In this document: positions 32,171 to 41,582 of the stretch, piece by piece
Numbering within the stretch: position 1 is the stretch's first letter
How the letters are laid out: each line of letters begins with the position of its first letter
From: Fen-1077 sp050014355
Lineage (GTDB): Bacteria; Chloroflexota; Dehalococcoidia; Dehalococcoidales; RBG-16-60-22
Length of the DNA stretch: 46,365 bases
Assembly (NCBI GenBank): GCA_050014355.1
Contig: JBEKDL010000017.1
Location: 1-46,365, forward strand
Direction: 5' to 3'
Translations under genes and position numbers: made by a program
Notes under the pieces: generated by a model
What the model saw: the letters and a program-made list of their open reading frames with translations, nothing else
The model's database searches: none
Told to the model about the DNA's origin: nothing

Positions 32171-33550
32171 ATGAGCATGGATATGTTTGATAGACAGGAC
32201 GAGCGGCCGCAGATGCAGGGCGTTCCGCTCGCCACGCGTATGCGCCCCACCACCCTGAATGGCTTCGTCGGGCAGGAGCATTTAATCGGCAAGGGCCGGG
32301 TCCTGCGCCGTGCTATCGAGGCCGACCATATACCTTCGATGATTTTCTGGGGGCCGCCCGGCTGCGGTAAGACTACCCTCGCTTACATCATCGCCGCGAG
32401 CACCGGCGCCTTTTTCTCGCCTGTCAGCGCCGTGAGCGCCGCCGTGGCTGACCTGCGGCGCATTATCCAGGAAGCCCAGGAGCGGCGCAAGGTGCGCGCG
32501 CAGAAGACCATCCTCTTCATCGATGAAATCCACCGCTTCAATAAAGCCCAGCAGGACGCTGTCCTGCCCTTCGTTGAAGACGGCACGGTCATCCTCATCG
32601 GCGCCACCACGGAAAATCCTTCCTTCGAGGTGACCTCACCCCTGCTTTCACGCTCACGCGTCGTGCCGCTTAAACCACTCACCGCCGAGGAAATCCAGGT
32701 CCTCCTGCTCCGGGCGCTAAAGGATAAGTTCCAGGGCATCGGCGACCTCAACGCCGAGATTACCCCCGAAGCCCTGAACCACCTCATCACCACTTCCAAT
32801 AACGACGCCCGTATTGCCCTCAACACGCTCGAGATAGCCGCGCAAAATACCCCGCCCGATGCCTCCGGTAAACGCCTTATTGTTCTTGAGGTCATCGAGG
32901 ACGCTTTGCAGAAACGAGCCGTTGTCTATGACCGGGCAGGCGACCAGCACTACGACCTTATTTCCGCGCTTCACAAGTCCCTGCGCGACTCCGACCCCGA
33001 TGGCTCGCTCTACTGGTTGGGCATGATGTTGGAGGGTGGCGAAGACCCGCTGTATATCGCCCGCCGCATGATTCGCTTCGCTTCCGAGGACATCGGCATG
33101 GCCGACCCACAGGCGCTGGTCATTGCCATGGCGGCCCAGCAGGCGGCGCACTTTGTCGGTATGCCGGAGTGCAACCTTGCCCTCGCGGAAGCGGCCGTCT
33201 ACCTGGCTACTGCGCCCAAGAGCAACTCCCTCTACGAGGCCTATTCCCGCGTCCAGAAGGCCATCAAGCAGGGCGCCAGCGAACGCGTGCCGTTGCACCT
33301 GCGCAACCCAGTGACGCCGCTCATGAAGGAAATGGGCTACGGCAAGGAATATAAATACGCCCATGATTACCCCGACCATCTCGTGGACCAGGAGCACCTG
33401 CCGGAATCGGAAAAAGGAAAACAGTTCTATACTCCGGGGCAGCTCGGTTTTGAAAAACAGGTGCTGGAGCGTCTCAAGGCCTGGCGGCAGAAAAAGGCTC
33501 GAACAGAGGAAGAAAAGCTGCGGGAAAATGAGCAGGAACCGGAGAACTAG
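32171..33550 (+). CDS. rarA: replication-associated recombination protein A (AAA+ ATPase)
   Basis: 459 residues. Walker A GPPGCGKTTLAYI, Walker B TILFIDEIHRFNKAQQD, sensor 1 GATTENPSFEV, and the C-terminal RarA tetramerisation region ending in YPDHLVDQEHLPE...FYTPGQLGFEK. It acts at stalled replication forks and is related to clamp-loader ATPases. It starts 12 bases after the VOC gene. Length and motifs are complete. Confidence 0.95.
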   Translation: MSMDMFDRQDERPQMQGVPLATRMRPTTLNGFVGQEHLIGKGRVLRRAIEADHIPSMIFWGPPGCGKTTLAYIIAASTGAFFSPVSAVSAAVADLRRIIQEAQERRKVRAQKTILFIDEIHRFNKAQQDAVLPFVEDGTVILIGATTENPSFEVTSPLLSRSRVVPLKPLTAEEIQVLLLRALKDKFQGIGDLNAEITPEALNHLITTSNNDARIALNTLEIAAQNTPPDASGKRLIVLEVIEDALQKRAVVYDRAGDQHYDLISALHKSLRDSDPDGSLYWLGMMLEGGEDPLYIARRMIRFASEDIGMADPQALVIAMAAQQAAHFVGMPECNLALAEAAVYLATAPKSNSLYEAYSRVQKAIKQGASERVPLHLRNPVTPLMKEMGYGKEYKYAHDYPDHLVDQEHLPESEKGKQFYTPGQLGFEKQVLERLKAWRQKKARTEEEKLRENEQEPEN

Positions 33551-33579
33551 GCGCCTTCCCTTGAAAAGGAGATTTTGAT

Positions 33580-34209
33580 ATGACCAGATTTTCGTTCATT
33601 CCCCGGGAGCACAAGTTTTTTGACCTCTTCGAAGAAAGCGCCCGGAACATCACCGAAGCAGCCAGACTGCTCAAGGAGATGCTTGATTCCTGGCAGTTTA
33701 TCGATAGCCGCGTGGCGGAGATAACCGAGATGGAACACCGCGGCGATACGATTACCCACCAGATTATTTCCCAGTTGCACCGCACCTTCGTGACGCCTTT
33801 CGACCGGGAGGACATCGCCCTGCTGGCCCATACTATGGATGACATTATCGACTTTATCCACGCCGCCGCCGACGCCATGTTCATCTACAAGGTATCCAGG
33901 CCCACGCAGAGGGCCAGAGAGCTGGCGGATGTCATCGTCCTGGGGGCGGCCGAGATGGAAAAAGCGGTGACCGCTCTGCGCAAGAGGTCCGAGTTTAAAA
34001 ACATGCTTGAGCGCTGCGTGGAGATAAACCGCCTGGAAAACGCGGCCGACCGTATCTACCGCGCCGCCATCGGCGAGCTTTTCGATAATACTTCCGATAT
34101 CCCGCAGATTATCAAGTGGCGGGAGATATACGAACACATGGAAAGCGCTACGGACAAGTGCGAGGACGTGGCTAATGTGCTGGAAGGGGTAGCCCTGAAA
34201 CATGCTTGA
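33580..34209 (+). CDS. DUF47/PhoU-like protein
   Basis: 209 residues, all helical: FSFIPREHKFFDLFEESARN at the start and EMEHRGDTITHQIISQLHRTFVTPFDREDI with the E-x-x-x-D metal motif, as in PhoU-like DUF47 proteins. These usually accompany a Pit phosphate transporter, but none lies next to it here. Start ATG after AAAAGGAG. Role likely in phosphate transport control. Confidence 0.9.
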   Translation: MTRFSFIPREHKFFDLFEESARNITEAARLLKEMLDSWQFIDSRVAEITEMEHRGDTITHQIISQLHRTFVTPFDREDIALLAHTMDDIIDFIHAAADAMFIYKVSRPTQRARELADVIVLGAAEMEKAVTALRKRSEFKNMLERCVEINRLENAADRIYRAAIGELFDNTSDIPQIIKWREIYEHMESATDKCEDVANVLEGVALKHA

Positions 34210-34224
34210 CGGCTATCCAGCCGT

Positions 34225-34851
34225 TCACAGTTTAATCTCTCGCGGCGTTACCCGGCATTTTTCCGCCGCGATGATCGCCTCGATATCCGCTACGGCCCGG
34301 TCAAGCTCACCATGCCGGTTAATCACCAGGTAATCGAAGAGGTGTAGCTTTTCGAGCTCTTCACGGGCAGTTTTCAGGCGCAACTCCAGGTCTGCCTGGC
34401 TTTCTGTGCTGCGTTGTTTAAGCCTCGGAGCGCACTCTTCAATTGAAGGTACGGCCAGAAAAATGAATACCGCCTGAGGAACGATTTTTTTATATGTGGC
34501 CGCTCCCTGGACATCAACCTTGATAATGACGTCTTTCCCGCTCTCAAGGGCTTTTTTAACCGGCACTATCGGAGCACCGTACCAGTTGCCGTAAACATTT
34601 GCCCATTCCAGCATCTGCCTGGAATCAATCATTTCCTGGAACCTGGCGGGCGAGACAAAGTTGTAGTGGATACCATCTTTTTCATCACGGCGGCGCGGCC
34701 TCGTGGTAACGGTGACAATAAACTCAAGGGGATAGCTGGATTTTTTTAGCCCGTTTAATACCGAATCTTTACCTGCCCCCGATAGACCGGAAAGGACGAT
34801 AAGCAAAGGTCTGGCCGGGGGGCAGAGCGGCAAACTGCTGTCAGAGCTCAT
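34225..34851 (-). CDS. gmk: guanylate kinase
   Basis: 208 residues. P-loop LSGLSGAGKDSVLNGL (normally GPSGVGKST; the Asp here replaces the Ser/Thr), VTTRPRRRDEKDGIHYNFVS for GMP binding, and DVQGAATYKK. It phosphorylates GMP to GDP. ATG 34851 overlaps the end of the DUF370 gene by 11 bases; that arrangement is common in Gram-positive-type genomes. Confidence 0.93.
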   Translation of the reverse strand: MSSDSSLPLCPPARPLLIVLSGLSGAGKDSVLNGLKKSSYPLEFIVTVTTRPRRRDEKDGIHYNFVSPARFQEMIDSRQMLEWANVYGNWYGAPIVPVKKALESGKDVIIKVDVQGAATYKKIVPQAVFIFLAVPSIEECAPRLKQRSTESQADLELRLKTAREELEKLHLFDYLVINRHGELDRAVADIEAIIAAEKCRVTPREIKL

Positions 34852-35134
34852 CGGTGCCGTCGCCTTGCTCCTGTTTTGCCGGGGCGCCGGTCCGGCCGGA
34901 CTGAAGGCGGCTGGCGATGGTCTCCGGAGCAAGCGCCGCCAGTATGATGTGCCCGCTATCGGTGAAAATGACCGCCTTAGTCCTCCGCCCGGAGGTCATA
35001 TCGATAAGTTTGCCGTTATTCCTGCCTTCATGGATGATACGCTTGGTAGGCGCTGAATTTGGTGAGGCTATTGCAATAGCCCGGCTCATAGCTAGAATAT
35101 TACCGAATCCGATGTGTACCAGTTCTATACTCAT
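34841..35134 (-). CDS. remA: DUF370/RemA-like protein
   Basis: 97 residues. MSIELVHIGFGNILAMSRAIAI and NNGKLIDMTSGRRTKAVIFTDSGHIILA match RemA, a DNA-binding regulator of matrix genes in Bacillus. The C terminus (about 78-97) is longer and polar compared with the usual 87-90 residues. Good ribosome site GAGGTGA. It is co-translated with gmk. Confidence 0.88.
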   Translation of the reverse strand: MSIELVHIGFGNILAMSRAIAIASPNSAPTKRIIHEGRNNGKLIDMTSGRRTKAVIFTDSGHIILAALAPETIASRLQSGRTGAPAKQEQGDGTDEL

Positions 35135-35480
35135 ACGTAATCACCTCGTACTTTATTCGCAGGACTATTTCTTAGTAAACTTGAGAATCCGCCTTCAACG
35201 CGGCCGGGAAAATTCGTGTAATCTTTTAAACGGGGGCTTTCTATTTCAAGAGGACCCTATCATGTTCATTCCCATCAGCCTCACTGAAAAAGCCCTCCAA
35301 TAACCTATCACTTGTCATCAAGGTTGTCAAGAGCGCGGCGCATTAATATCGTTATCCAGCCGGATTTTTTATTTTTACCGTCAAAAAAGCCGTTCCTGGC
35401 CCTTTTTTTCCGATAAACAGTGTGCTATAATAAAACCTGTATCAGGGTAGTGCTTTAACAACTTGATAGCGTTATAACCA
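35135..35480. other. intergenic region with a promoter for the 5S gene
   Basis: No gene is seen. An extended -10 (TGC-TATAAT, 35423-35431) lies 50 bases before the 5S gene and is the likely promoter; its -35 is weak. Two short TTGTCA-type strings lie near 35312-35330. Nothing else is clear. Confidence 0.5.
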
Positions 35481-35605
35481 GCCTCTTGGTGGTTAGAGCG
35501 AGGTGGTACCACCCGTTCCCATCCCGAACACGGAAGTGAAACGCCCCAGCGCAGACGATACTGAGGGGGCAACCCTTTGCGGAAAATATGCCACTGCCAA
35601 GAGGC
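35481..35605 (+). rRNA. rrf: 5S ribosomal RNA, isolated copy
   Basis: The ends pair (GCCTCTTGGTGG with CCAAGAGGC), and the interior has the universal 5S string CCCGTTCCCATCCCGAACACGG. No 16S or 23S gene is within the window; the neighbours are gmk/remA and clpC. Unlinked rRNA genes are known in Dehalococcoidia. The end positions are estimates within a few bases. Confidence 0.93.
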
Positions 35606-35667
35606 TTCTTTATTCTTGAGGTTTGCTTTAAAGTTTCATCTGCGTGTCCTTGCTTTCCTTTTTGCTA

Positions 35668-35676
35668 TGGTATAAT
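35668..35676 (+). promoter_or_regulatory. extended -10 promoter of clpC
   Basis: TGG-TATAAT (35668-35676) lies 49 bases before the start codon. A TTGCTT at 35650 gives a short 15-base spacer. No clear CtsR box is seen. Confidence 0.55.
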
Positions 35677-35724
35677 ATTAAAAGTGAACGGGTTGTTCTA
35701 GAATCGGAAAGCCAGGTAGATATC

Positions 35725-38199
35725 ATGGCCAGCAGATTTGAAAAATTCTCCGAGAGAGCCCGCCGTGTTCTTACCATCGCCCAGGAAGAAGCTCGCAGCC
35801 TTAACCACAGCTACATCGGCACCGAGCACATCCTCCTCGGCCTCGTAAGAGAGGAGGAGGGCGTGGCTGCCAGGGTGCTTGTCAACCTGGGCATCGGCCT
35901 GGGCAAGGTACGTTCCGCCGTAGAGTTCATTATCGGGCGCGGTGATAAACCAGGCACCGGTGAGACAGGCCTGACCCCCCGAGCCAAGAAAGTCATCGAG
36001 CTGGCGATAGACGAAGCGCGCCAGATGGGCCACAACTATATCGGCACCGAACACCTCCTGCTCGGCCTGCTGCGCGAGGGAGAAGGCGTAGCGTCCAGCG
36101 TGCTCGACAGCTTCGGCATTACGCTCGAAAGAGCGCGGGCCGAGGTATCTCACATTCTGACGCAAAACGCACCCCCGAGGTCCCGCGCGACGCGTTCTTC
36201 CAGCCGCACCCCGGCGCTGGACCAGCTGGGCACCGACCTGACCGACCAGGCCCGCAAAGGCAAACTCGACCCGGTTATCGGGCGGCACAAGGAAATCGAG
36301 CGGGTCATCCAGATATTGAGTCGGCGGACCAAGAACAATCCCGCCCTCATCGGCGAACCGGGCGTGGGCAAGACGGCCATCGTCGAAGGGCTGGCCCACC
36401 GCATCGTGGCCGGTGATGTGCCCGAAACCCTGCAGGAAAAACGGCTGATAGCCCTCGACATGGGCTCGCTGGTGGCCGGCACGAAATACCGCGGCGAGTT
36501 CGAAGAGCGGCTTAAGAAAATTATTGACGAGATAAAGACCGCGGGCAACTGCGTCATCTTTATCGACGAGTTCCATACGATGGTGGGGGCCGGCGCCGCC
36601 GAAGGGGCCGTGGACGCGGCCAATATCCTCAAGCCTTCGCTGGCGCGTGGCGAGCTTCAGTGTATCGGCGCAACTACCCTTGATGATTTCCGCAAGCATG
36701 TGGAGAAGGATTCCGCCCTGGCGCGCCGCTTCCAGCCCGTGCTGGTGGAAGAGCCTTCTGTGGACGATACGATGGAAATACTGCGCGGTATCAAGATCCG
36801 CTATGAAGAGCACCATCATCTGAAGATAAGCGATGAGGCTTTAGGCGCGGCGGCGAACCTGGCATCGCGCTATATACCGGACCGCTTTCTCCCTGATAAG
36901 GCTATTGACCTTGTTGACGAGGCTGCTTCAAGGGTGAGAATCCGGCACAGCACCATACCCCTTACTTTGAGGCAGGCCAGGGAGCAAGCGGACAGCGTCC
37001 GCAAGGACAAGGATGATGCCATGAAGACGCAGCAGTATGATTTCGCGGCCGAACTGCGCGACCGCGAGCTGCAAATCGACGAGAAGAAAAAGAAACTTGA
37101 AGATGAGTGGCGCAGCGAGCAGGAACAGGAAAATGTGGAAGTCAAGAAGGAAGACATCGCCGAGGTGGTAAGCATGTGGATCGGCGTGCCGGTAGTCCAG
37201 CTCGCCGAAAACGAGACCAACCGCCTCCTTAATATGGAAGAAGTATTACACAAGCGCATCATCGGGCAGGACGAAGCCATCGTGGCTATTTCCAAAGCCA
37301 TCCGGCGCGCCCGGGCGGGGCTTAAAGACCCCCGACGGCCGATAGGCAATTTCATCTTCCTCGGGCCGACGGGCGTCGGCAAGACGGAACTTGCCCGGAG
37401 CCTGGCCGAGTTCATGTTCGGCAATGAAGATACGCTTATACGTATCGATATGTCCGAGTTCATGGAGAAGTTCGCGGTATCCCGCCTGGTGGGCGCGCCG
37501 CCCGGATATGTCGGCTATGAAGAGGGCGGGCAGCTGACCGAGGCGGTCAGGCGCAAGCCTTACTGCTGCATCTTGCTGGATGAGATAGAAAAGGCGCATG
37601 AAGATGTCTTTAACCTGCTCCTCCAGATATTCGATGACGGCCACCTGACCGATGCCAAGGGACGCCGTGTGGATTTCCGGAACAGCATAATTATCATGAC
37701 CAGCAACATCGGCGCCGAAGACATCCTGAAGAGCGGCGCCATCGGCTTTACCTCACGTTCCGACGAAGCGAAAACAAGGGAGCACTCTTACGAGCGGATG
37801 AAGGAAACCCTCCTCGATAAATTGAAGAAGAGGTTTAAGCCCGAATTTCTCAACCGTATCGATGACCAGGTAGTGTTCCGCTCGCTGACCAAAGAACAGA
37901 TTCGCCAGATAGTCGATTTAATGCTGGTGAACGTTGGCAAACAGCTGGAGGAAAAGGGCATCCATCTGCGTGTCACCGATGCCGCCAAAGATTTCCTCGG
38001 CGAAAAAGGCTATAACGAAGAATACGGGGCGCGCCCGCTGCGCCGTATTATCCAGAGCATGGTGGAAGACAGGCTCTCCGAAGACCTGCTGCGCAGCAAG
38101 TTCAAGACCGGTGATACGGTAGTCGTCGACCTGGAAGGTGAAGAAATCGTCGTACACCCGGCGGAACCCGTGGGGGCCTTGAGCGCCGAAGAAAAATAG
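35725..38199 (+). CDS. clpC: ATP-dependent Clp protease ATP-binding subunit ClpC
   Basis: 824 residues. Two N-terminal Clp_N repeats (FEKFSERARRVLTIAQEEAR and the matching AKKVIELAIDEARQMGHNYI), AAA1 with Walker A GEPGVGKT, a UVR-type middle motif (AMKTQQYDFAAELRDRELQI) and AAA2 with GPTGVGKTEL. This layout is ClpC, not ClpA or ClpB. It unfolds substrates for ClpP. ATG 35725 follows AGGT; the frame upstream is not needed. No mcsA/mcsB/ctsR genes sit next to it. Confidence 0.95.
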   Translation: MASRFEKFSERARRVLTIAQEEARSLNHSYIGTEHILLGLVREEEGVAARVLVNLGIGLGKVRSAVEFIIGRGDKPGTGETGLTPRAKKVIELAIDEARQMGHNYIGTEHLLLGLLREGEGVASSVLDSFGITLERARAEVSHILTQNAPPRSRATRSSSRTPALDQLGTDLTDQARKGKLDPVIGRHKEIERVIQILSRRTKNNPALIGEPGVGKTAIVEGLAHRIVAGDVPETLQEKRLIALDMGSLVAGTKYRGEFEERLKKIIDEIKTAGNCVIFIDEFHTMVGAGAAEGAVDAANILKPSLARGELQCIGATTLDDFRKHVEKDSALARRFQPVLVEEPSVDDTMEILRGIKIRYEEHHHLKISDEALGAAANLASRYIPDRFLPDKAIDLVDEAASRVRIRHSTIPLTLRQAREQADSVRKDKDDAMKTQQYDFAAELRDRELQIDEKKKKLEDEWRSEQEQENVEVKKEDIAEVVSMWIGVPVVQLAENETNRLLNMEEVLHKRIIGQDEAIVAISKAIRRARAGLKDPRRPIGNFIFLGPTGVGKTELARSLAEFMFGNEDTLIRIDMSEFMEKFAVSRLVGAPPGYVGYEEGGQLTEAVRRKPYCCILLDEIEKAHEDVFNLLLQIFDDGHLTDAKGRRVDFRNSIIIMTSNIGAEDILKSGAIGFTSRSDEAKTREHSYERMKETLLDKLKKRFKPEFLNRIDDQVVFRSLTKEQIRQIVDLMLVNVGKQLEEKGIHLRVTDAAKDFLGEKGYNEEYGARPLRRIIQSMVEDRLSEDLLRSKFKTGDTVVVDLEGEEIVVHPAEPVGALSAEEK

Positions 38200-38303
38200 T
38201 GACATAAATAACTGTCTTTAGTATAATGGGGCGGTGGGAGTTCGAAGAATTGACCCACCGCCCTTTTTATTTGTTCCGGAATAACCAGAAAGGAGCTGTT
38301 AAT

Positions 38304-38525
38304 TTGGCCAGAGAGACGATTGAAGTCCCTATCACCGGTAAGATAATCAGCGTAAATGTAAAAATAGGCGACCAGGTCAAAGATGATGATGTCCTTTGCG
38401 TGCTGGAATCGATGAAGATGGAGAACCCGATTGTGTCTACCGTCGGCGGCACGGTGGTGGAAGTAGGGGTAAAAGTCGACCAGGTAGTGAAACCCGGCGA
38501 CACGGTAGCCGTCATCGAGTATTAA
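38304..38525 (+). CDS. biotin carrier (biotinyl-domain) protein
   Basis: 73 residues, a stand-alone biotinyl domain with the LESMKMEN acceptor (Lys38) and two symmetric halves (PITGKIISVNVKIGD, STVGGTVVEVGVKVD). It starts at TTG with AAAGGAG 9 bases before. It carries carboxyl-biotin, here presumably to the sodium-pumping beta subunit encoded 180 bases downstream. Confidence 0.9.
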   Translation: MARETIEVPITGKIISVNVKIGDQVKDDDVLCVLESMKMENPIVSTVGGTVVEVGVKVDQVVKPGDTVAVIEY

Positions 38526-38537
38526 AGATTCGATAAG

Positions 38538-38681
38538 ATGCTAATCAAAGCCTTATTATTTTCTCTCGTCTCCTTCGCCGCGGCGATGGTCATCGGCTTT
38601 TTCGTCGCCGCTATCATCAAGGTCATCGCTTCTTTACTGAAGGGCAAAGAAGAAGTCGCGCCTAAAAACACCAAACGGTAG
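38538..38681 (+). CDS. small one-helix membrane protein, likely gamma-type subunit of a Na+-pumping decarboxylase
   Basis: 47 residues: one membrane segment (about 5-34, ALLFSLVSFAAAMVIGFFVA) and a short basic/acidic tail (KGKEEVAPKNTKR). It is between the biotin carrier (12 bases before) and the beta subunit (22 bases after), the usual place for OadG-type subunits. Those are longer in model systems, so this assignment is by size, topology and position. Confidence 0.65.
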   Translation: MLIKALLFSLVSFAAAMVIGFFVAAIIKVIASLLKGKEEVAPKNTKR

Positions 38682-38703
38682 TTTCCAGGAAGGGATATAA
38701 TCC

Positions 38704-39906
38704 ATGCAAATATGGGATTTTTTCCAGGGCATTCATACCTTTTTCCTGGTAGCTCCCGGGCTCGCCCTCGCGAGAATATTCCTAATCACCCTGGGGTTTG
38801 TTTTCATCTACTTCGGCTATAAGCAAACCCTGGAACCTCTCCTGATGGTGCCGATGGGCCTGGCCATGGTATCGGTGAACGCCGGCCTCATGATATTTGA
38901 AGCCGGAAACATCAGCACTCTTTTCGTGCAGCCCTTGACAAATAATATTCAAGAACTGATGAATTACCTCCAGATAGATTTTCTCCAGCCTATCTATACC
39001 TTTATGTTCAGCAACGGTTTAATTGCCTGTCTGGTTTTCATGGGCATCGGCGCTATCACCGAAATCGACTACCTCATCGCCCGGCCGTTTTCCAGCCTTT
39101 TCCTGGCGGTCTTTGCCGAGTTCGGCACGATATTCACCCTGCCCATCGCCATGGCCTGGGGGCTGACGGCCAAAGAGTCGGCGGCGATTTCCCTGGTGGG
39201 CGGGGCCGACGGCCCGATGGTGCTGTTCGGCTCGCTGATAATGGCCAAGAACCTCTTCGTGCCCATCACCGTCGTCGCCTATCTTTACTTGAGCGTCTGC
39301 TACGCCGGCTACCCGCTGTTAGCCAGGCTCGTCCCCAAGAAAATGAGAGGCATCGAGATGGACTGGCATGATGTCCCGCGGATATCCAAGGGCGCCAAGT
39401 TCGGGTTTGCCGTGATTATCTGCGGTATTCTCTGCCTGCTCTTCCCCGTGGCGGCTCCCTTGTTCGCCAGCTTCTTCGTCGGCCTGGCGGTTAAAGAAGC
39501 CGGCATCACCCGGTATATCGAGTTCGTCTCCGGGCCGGTGCTTTACGGTTCGACCTTTTTCCTGGCTTTTACCCTCGGCTCGCTGCTGGGGGCGGATGTT
39601 ATCCTCGACCCGGTGGTGCTCAAGCTGCTGGTGCTGGGCATGCTGGCGCTGACGCTTTCTGGCCTGGGCGGACTGGCCGGCGGACTCATTTATCACAAGA
39701 TAAGCAAGAAACCCTTTAATCCCTTGATTGGTATTGCCGCCGTGTCCTGCGTCCCGACGACGGCCAAGGTGGTACAGAAGTGCGCCTACGCCGCCAACAA
39801 GAAGTGCATGATTCTGCCCTTCGCCATGGGGCCGAACGTGGCCGGCGTGATTACCACCGCTATCGTGACAGGCATTTTCGTAAGCGGGATTAAGATTTTG
39901 GGGTGA
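38704..39906 (+). CDS. Na+-translocating decarboxylase beta subunit (OadB/GcdB/MmdB type)
   Basis: 400 residues, about ten membrane helices. MGIGAITEIDYLIARP and GGADGPMVLFGSLIMAKNLF are the conserved beta-subunit blocks with the sodium- and carboxybiotin-binding residues, and NPLIGIAAVSCVPTTAKVVQ is another. It decarboxylates carboxybiotin and exports Na+. The carboxyltransferase (alpha) subunit that fixes the substrate is not in the window, so oxaloacetate, methylmalonyl-CoA and glutaconyl-CoA remain possible. Confidence 0.92.
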   Translation: MQIWDFFQGIHTFFLVAPGLALARIFLITLGFVFIYFGYKQTLEPLLMVPMGLAMVSVNAGLMIFEAGNISTLFVQPLTNNIQELMNYLQIDFLQPIYTFMFSNGLIACLVFMGIGAITEIDYLIARPFSSLFLAVFAEFGTIFTLPIAMAWGLTAKESAAISLVGGADGPMVLFGSLIMAKNLFVPITVVAYLYLSVCYAGYPLLARLVPKKMRGIEMDWHDVPRISKGAKFGFAVIICGILCLLFPVAAPLFASFFVGLAVKEAGITRYIEFVSGPVLYGSTFFLAFTLGSLLGADVILDPVVLKLLVLGMLALTLSGLGGLAGGLIYHKISKKPFNPLIGIAAVSCVPTTAKVVQKCAYAANKKCMILPFAMGPNVAGVITTAIVTGIFVSGIKILG

Positions 39907-39977
39907 TGGCGTCGGTGATGCTGGCGATAATGTCCGAGCTGGGGATAGGGCCGCTTAGTTAAAATAACGCCCCTTCC

Positions 39978-41525
39978 TCATTCTTGAAAGTCTGGAATTT
40001 GTTTTTGAATTAGTTCAATTAGTTCTCTTAGAAATTGTTTACGACCACTCATGCCTACATATTTACCTTTTAGGTTTTCCCTTTCCCATTTTTCATCTTC
40101 CCAATTGTCTTTAATAGGTGTTATATATCTTTTTATAATTTCCTGATTTAATTGGCTTTTGCAGTGTTTTAGAATTGGTTTCAATAACTTGAGAAAAGCA
40201 GAAATACCACGATTTGTAAATATAATGTATTTTTCGGGATCATTCCATTGTAAAGAAAATATTGATTTTAGTACACCAAAATATAGGCGTAAAACAGTAA
40301 TATATCCTTCGGAATTATTTGAGGGGTAATATTGACGAAGAATACCTCTTGGGCCTATAAGTGATTGTAAATCATTGTTTGTAAAATTTCTAAGAGTTAT
40401 ATATTGTTTTCCAATATCAAGTAATTTGATTTTATCTTTAAACGGGCTACTATTATTTAAACCTACCACTACTTTTATTGCCATGAGTTCGCGATTTTCT
40501 TGGCATTCAACTTCATTATCAGTAAATTTTAGATATGTGACCAAATTGGCATCAACGCGACGCATATTATCATTAATTGCTACAAAAATATCCCGTTTTT
40601 TATCAGAATCAACATTTTTTAAACCTATTACCGATAAGTTAAAATTTTCTCTGGTATGAGGATCTGTATTTACAAATCCAAACAACCTATGTTGTCCATC
40701 AATCATTTCAATTGATGCATATTCTAATGGAATACCCAATAATCCGAGCTCATAATTCATTTTGGAGAGAGTGATTTTTTCGCCTTCAGAATCTTTTTCT
40801 GGAAAAGGTATTGGAGTCCATTTCACATTATCGCTTAAATGTATTATTAAATTTGGTGGTAAAATGGCGTTATTTTGAGTAACGTATTTTTTTATACTGC
40901 CTAATCGCCTTTTGTTAACCATTCTTTGATAGGCATCTGCACTTCCTTGGGCTTTGCGAAAAATAACACAAGTCTTGAGTAGTCGTTCGGGAGACGTGGT
41001 AAACATAAATAATTCGGTAGGAGAATTTTCATAAGGTTGCCTAATTTTCAATGCAAGTATATTGTGTACATTGACTTCTTCCTTAGTTTTTATACCAAAC
41101 GAGTGGATTATTTCATATTTTGCATATTCACCTATTGTATCAACAATAGTTTCATAATAATGAAGCTCTTTTTCTCCCCAAACCTTGATGTGATTGTCAT
41201 GGGCAAGTTTTATTTCATCTTCAGACAAATCAATATTTGTATAAACAAATAAACATGCATTAGCTTTTGATATTTTGATCAACGGGATATAATCATGCAC
41301 ATATGTCGAGAATGATTCACGTAATTCCTTTGCTGTTGTATTTTCACCTATGATTTTGATAGACAATGAATCTATACTTGCCGACAAATCTAAAGATCTT
41401 GTTTTACCATTAGATAATGTTAATTTTTCTTCATCAGGATTTTTTGAATTTGGTTTTGTGTCAAAACCCGCTCTTTCAAATAATGACCACACTCTAGTAT
41501 TTAAAACGTTACCTTTATCAACCAT
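39978..41525 (-). CDS. DGQHR-domain protein, related to DndB-type proteins
   Basis: 515 residues. The motif DGQHRL (276-281), with SIEMIDGQHR before and KKRDIFVAINDN after, is the DGQHR/DndB-like signature found in DNA modification and defence loci. Residues 1-130 look like a separate alpha/beta domain (VWSLFERAGFDTK, then NACLFVYTNIDLSEDEIKLA), possibly a degenerate restriction-nuclease fold; this is inference. The gene is clearly AT-rich beside its neighbours and stands alone, which suggests transfer. ATG follows GAGGT. Its partner genes are not nearby. Confidence 0.8.
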   Translation of the reverse strand: MVDKGNVLNTRVWSLFERAGFDTKPNSKNPDEEKLTLSNGKTRSLDLSASIDSLSIKIIGENTTAKELRESFSTYVHDYIPLIKISKANACLFVYTNIDLSEDEIKLAHDNHIKVWGEKELHYYETIVDTIGEYAKYEIIHSFGIKTKEEVNVHNILALKIRQPYENSPTELFMFTTSPERLLKTCVIFRKAQGSADAYQRMVNKRRLGSIKKYVTQNNAILPPNLIIHLSDNVKWTPIPFPEKDSEGEKITLSKMNYELGLLGIPLEYASIEMIDGQHRLFGFVNTDPHTRENFNLSVIGLKNVDSDKKRDIFVAINDNMRRVDANLVTYLKFTDNEVECQENRELMAIKVVVGLNNSSPFKDKIKLLDIGKQYITLRNFTNNDLQSLIGPRGILRQYYPSNNSEGYITVLRLYFGVLKSIFSLQWNDPEKYIIFTNRGISAFLKLLKPILKHCKSQLNQEIIKRYITPIKDNWEDEKWERENLKGKYVGMSGRKQFLRELIELIQKQIPDFQE

Positions 41526-41582
41526 CTTAATTTACCTCGCGCTCAATAGTTGGCTAATTATATAACGGGTTAATGGGATAAA

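Noticed and set aside
35698..36819. 373-residue minus-strand frame inside clpC
   Set aside because: Shadow of the GC-rich clpC coding strand; no start signal or domain.
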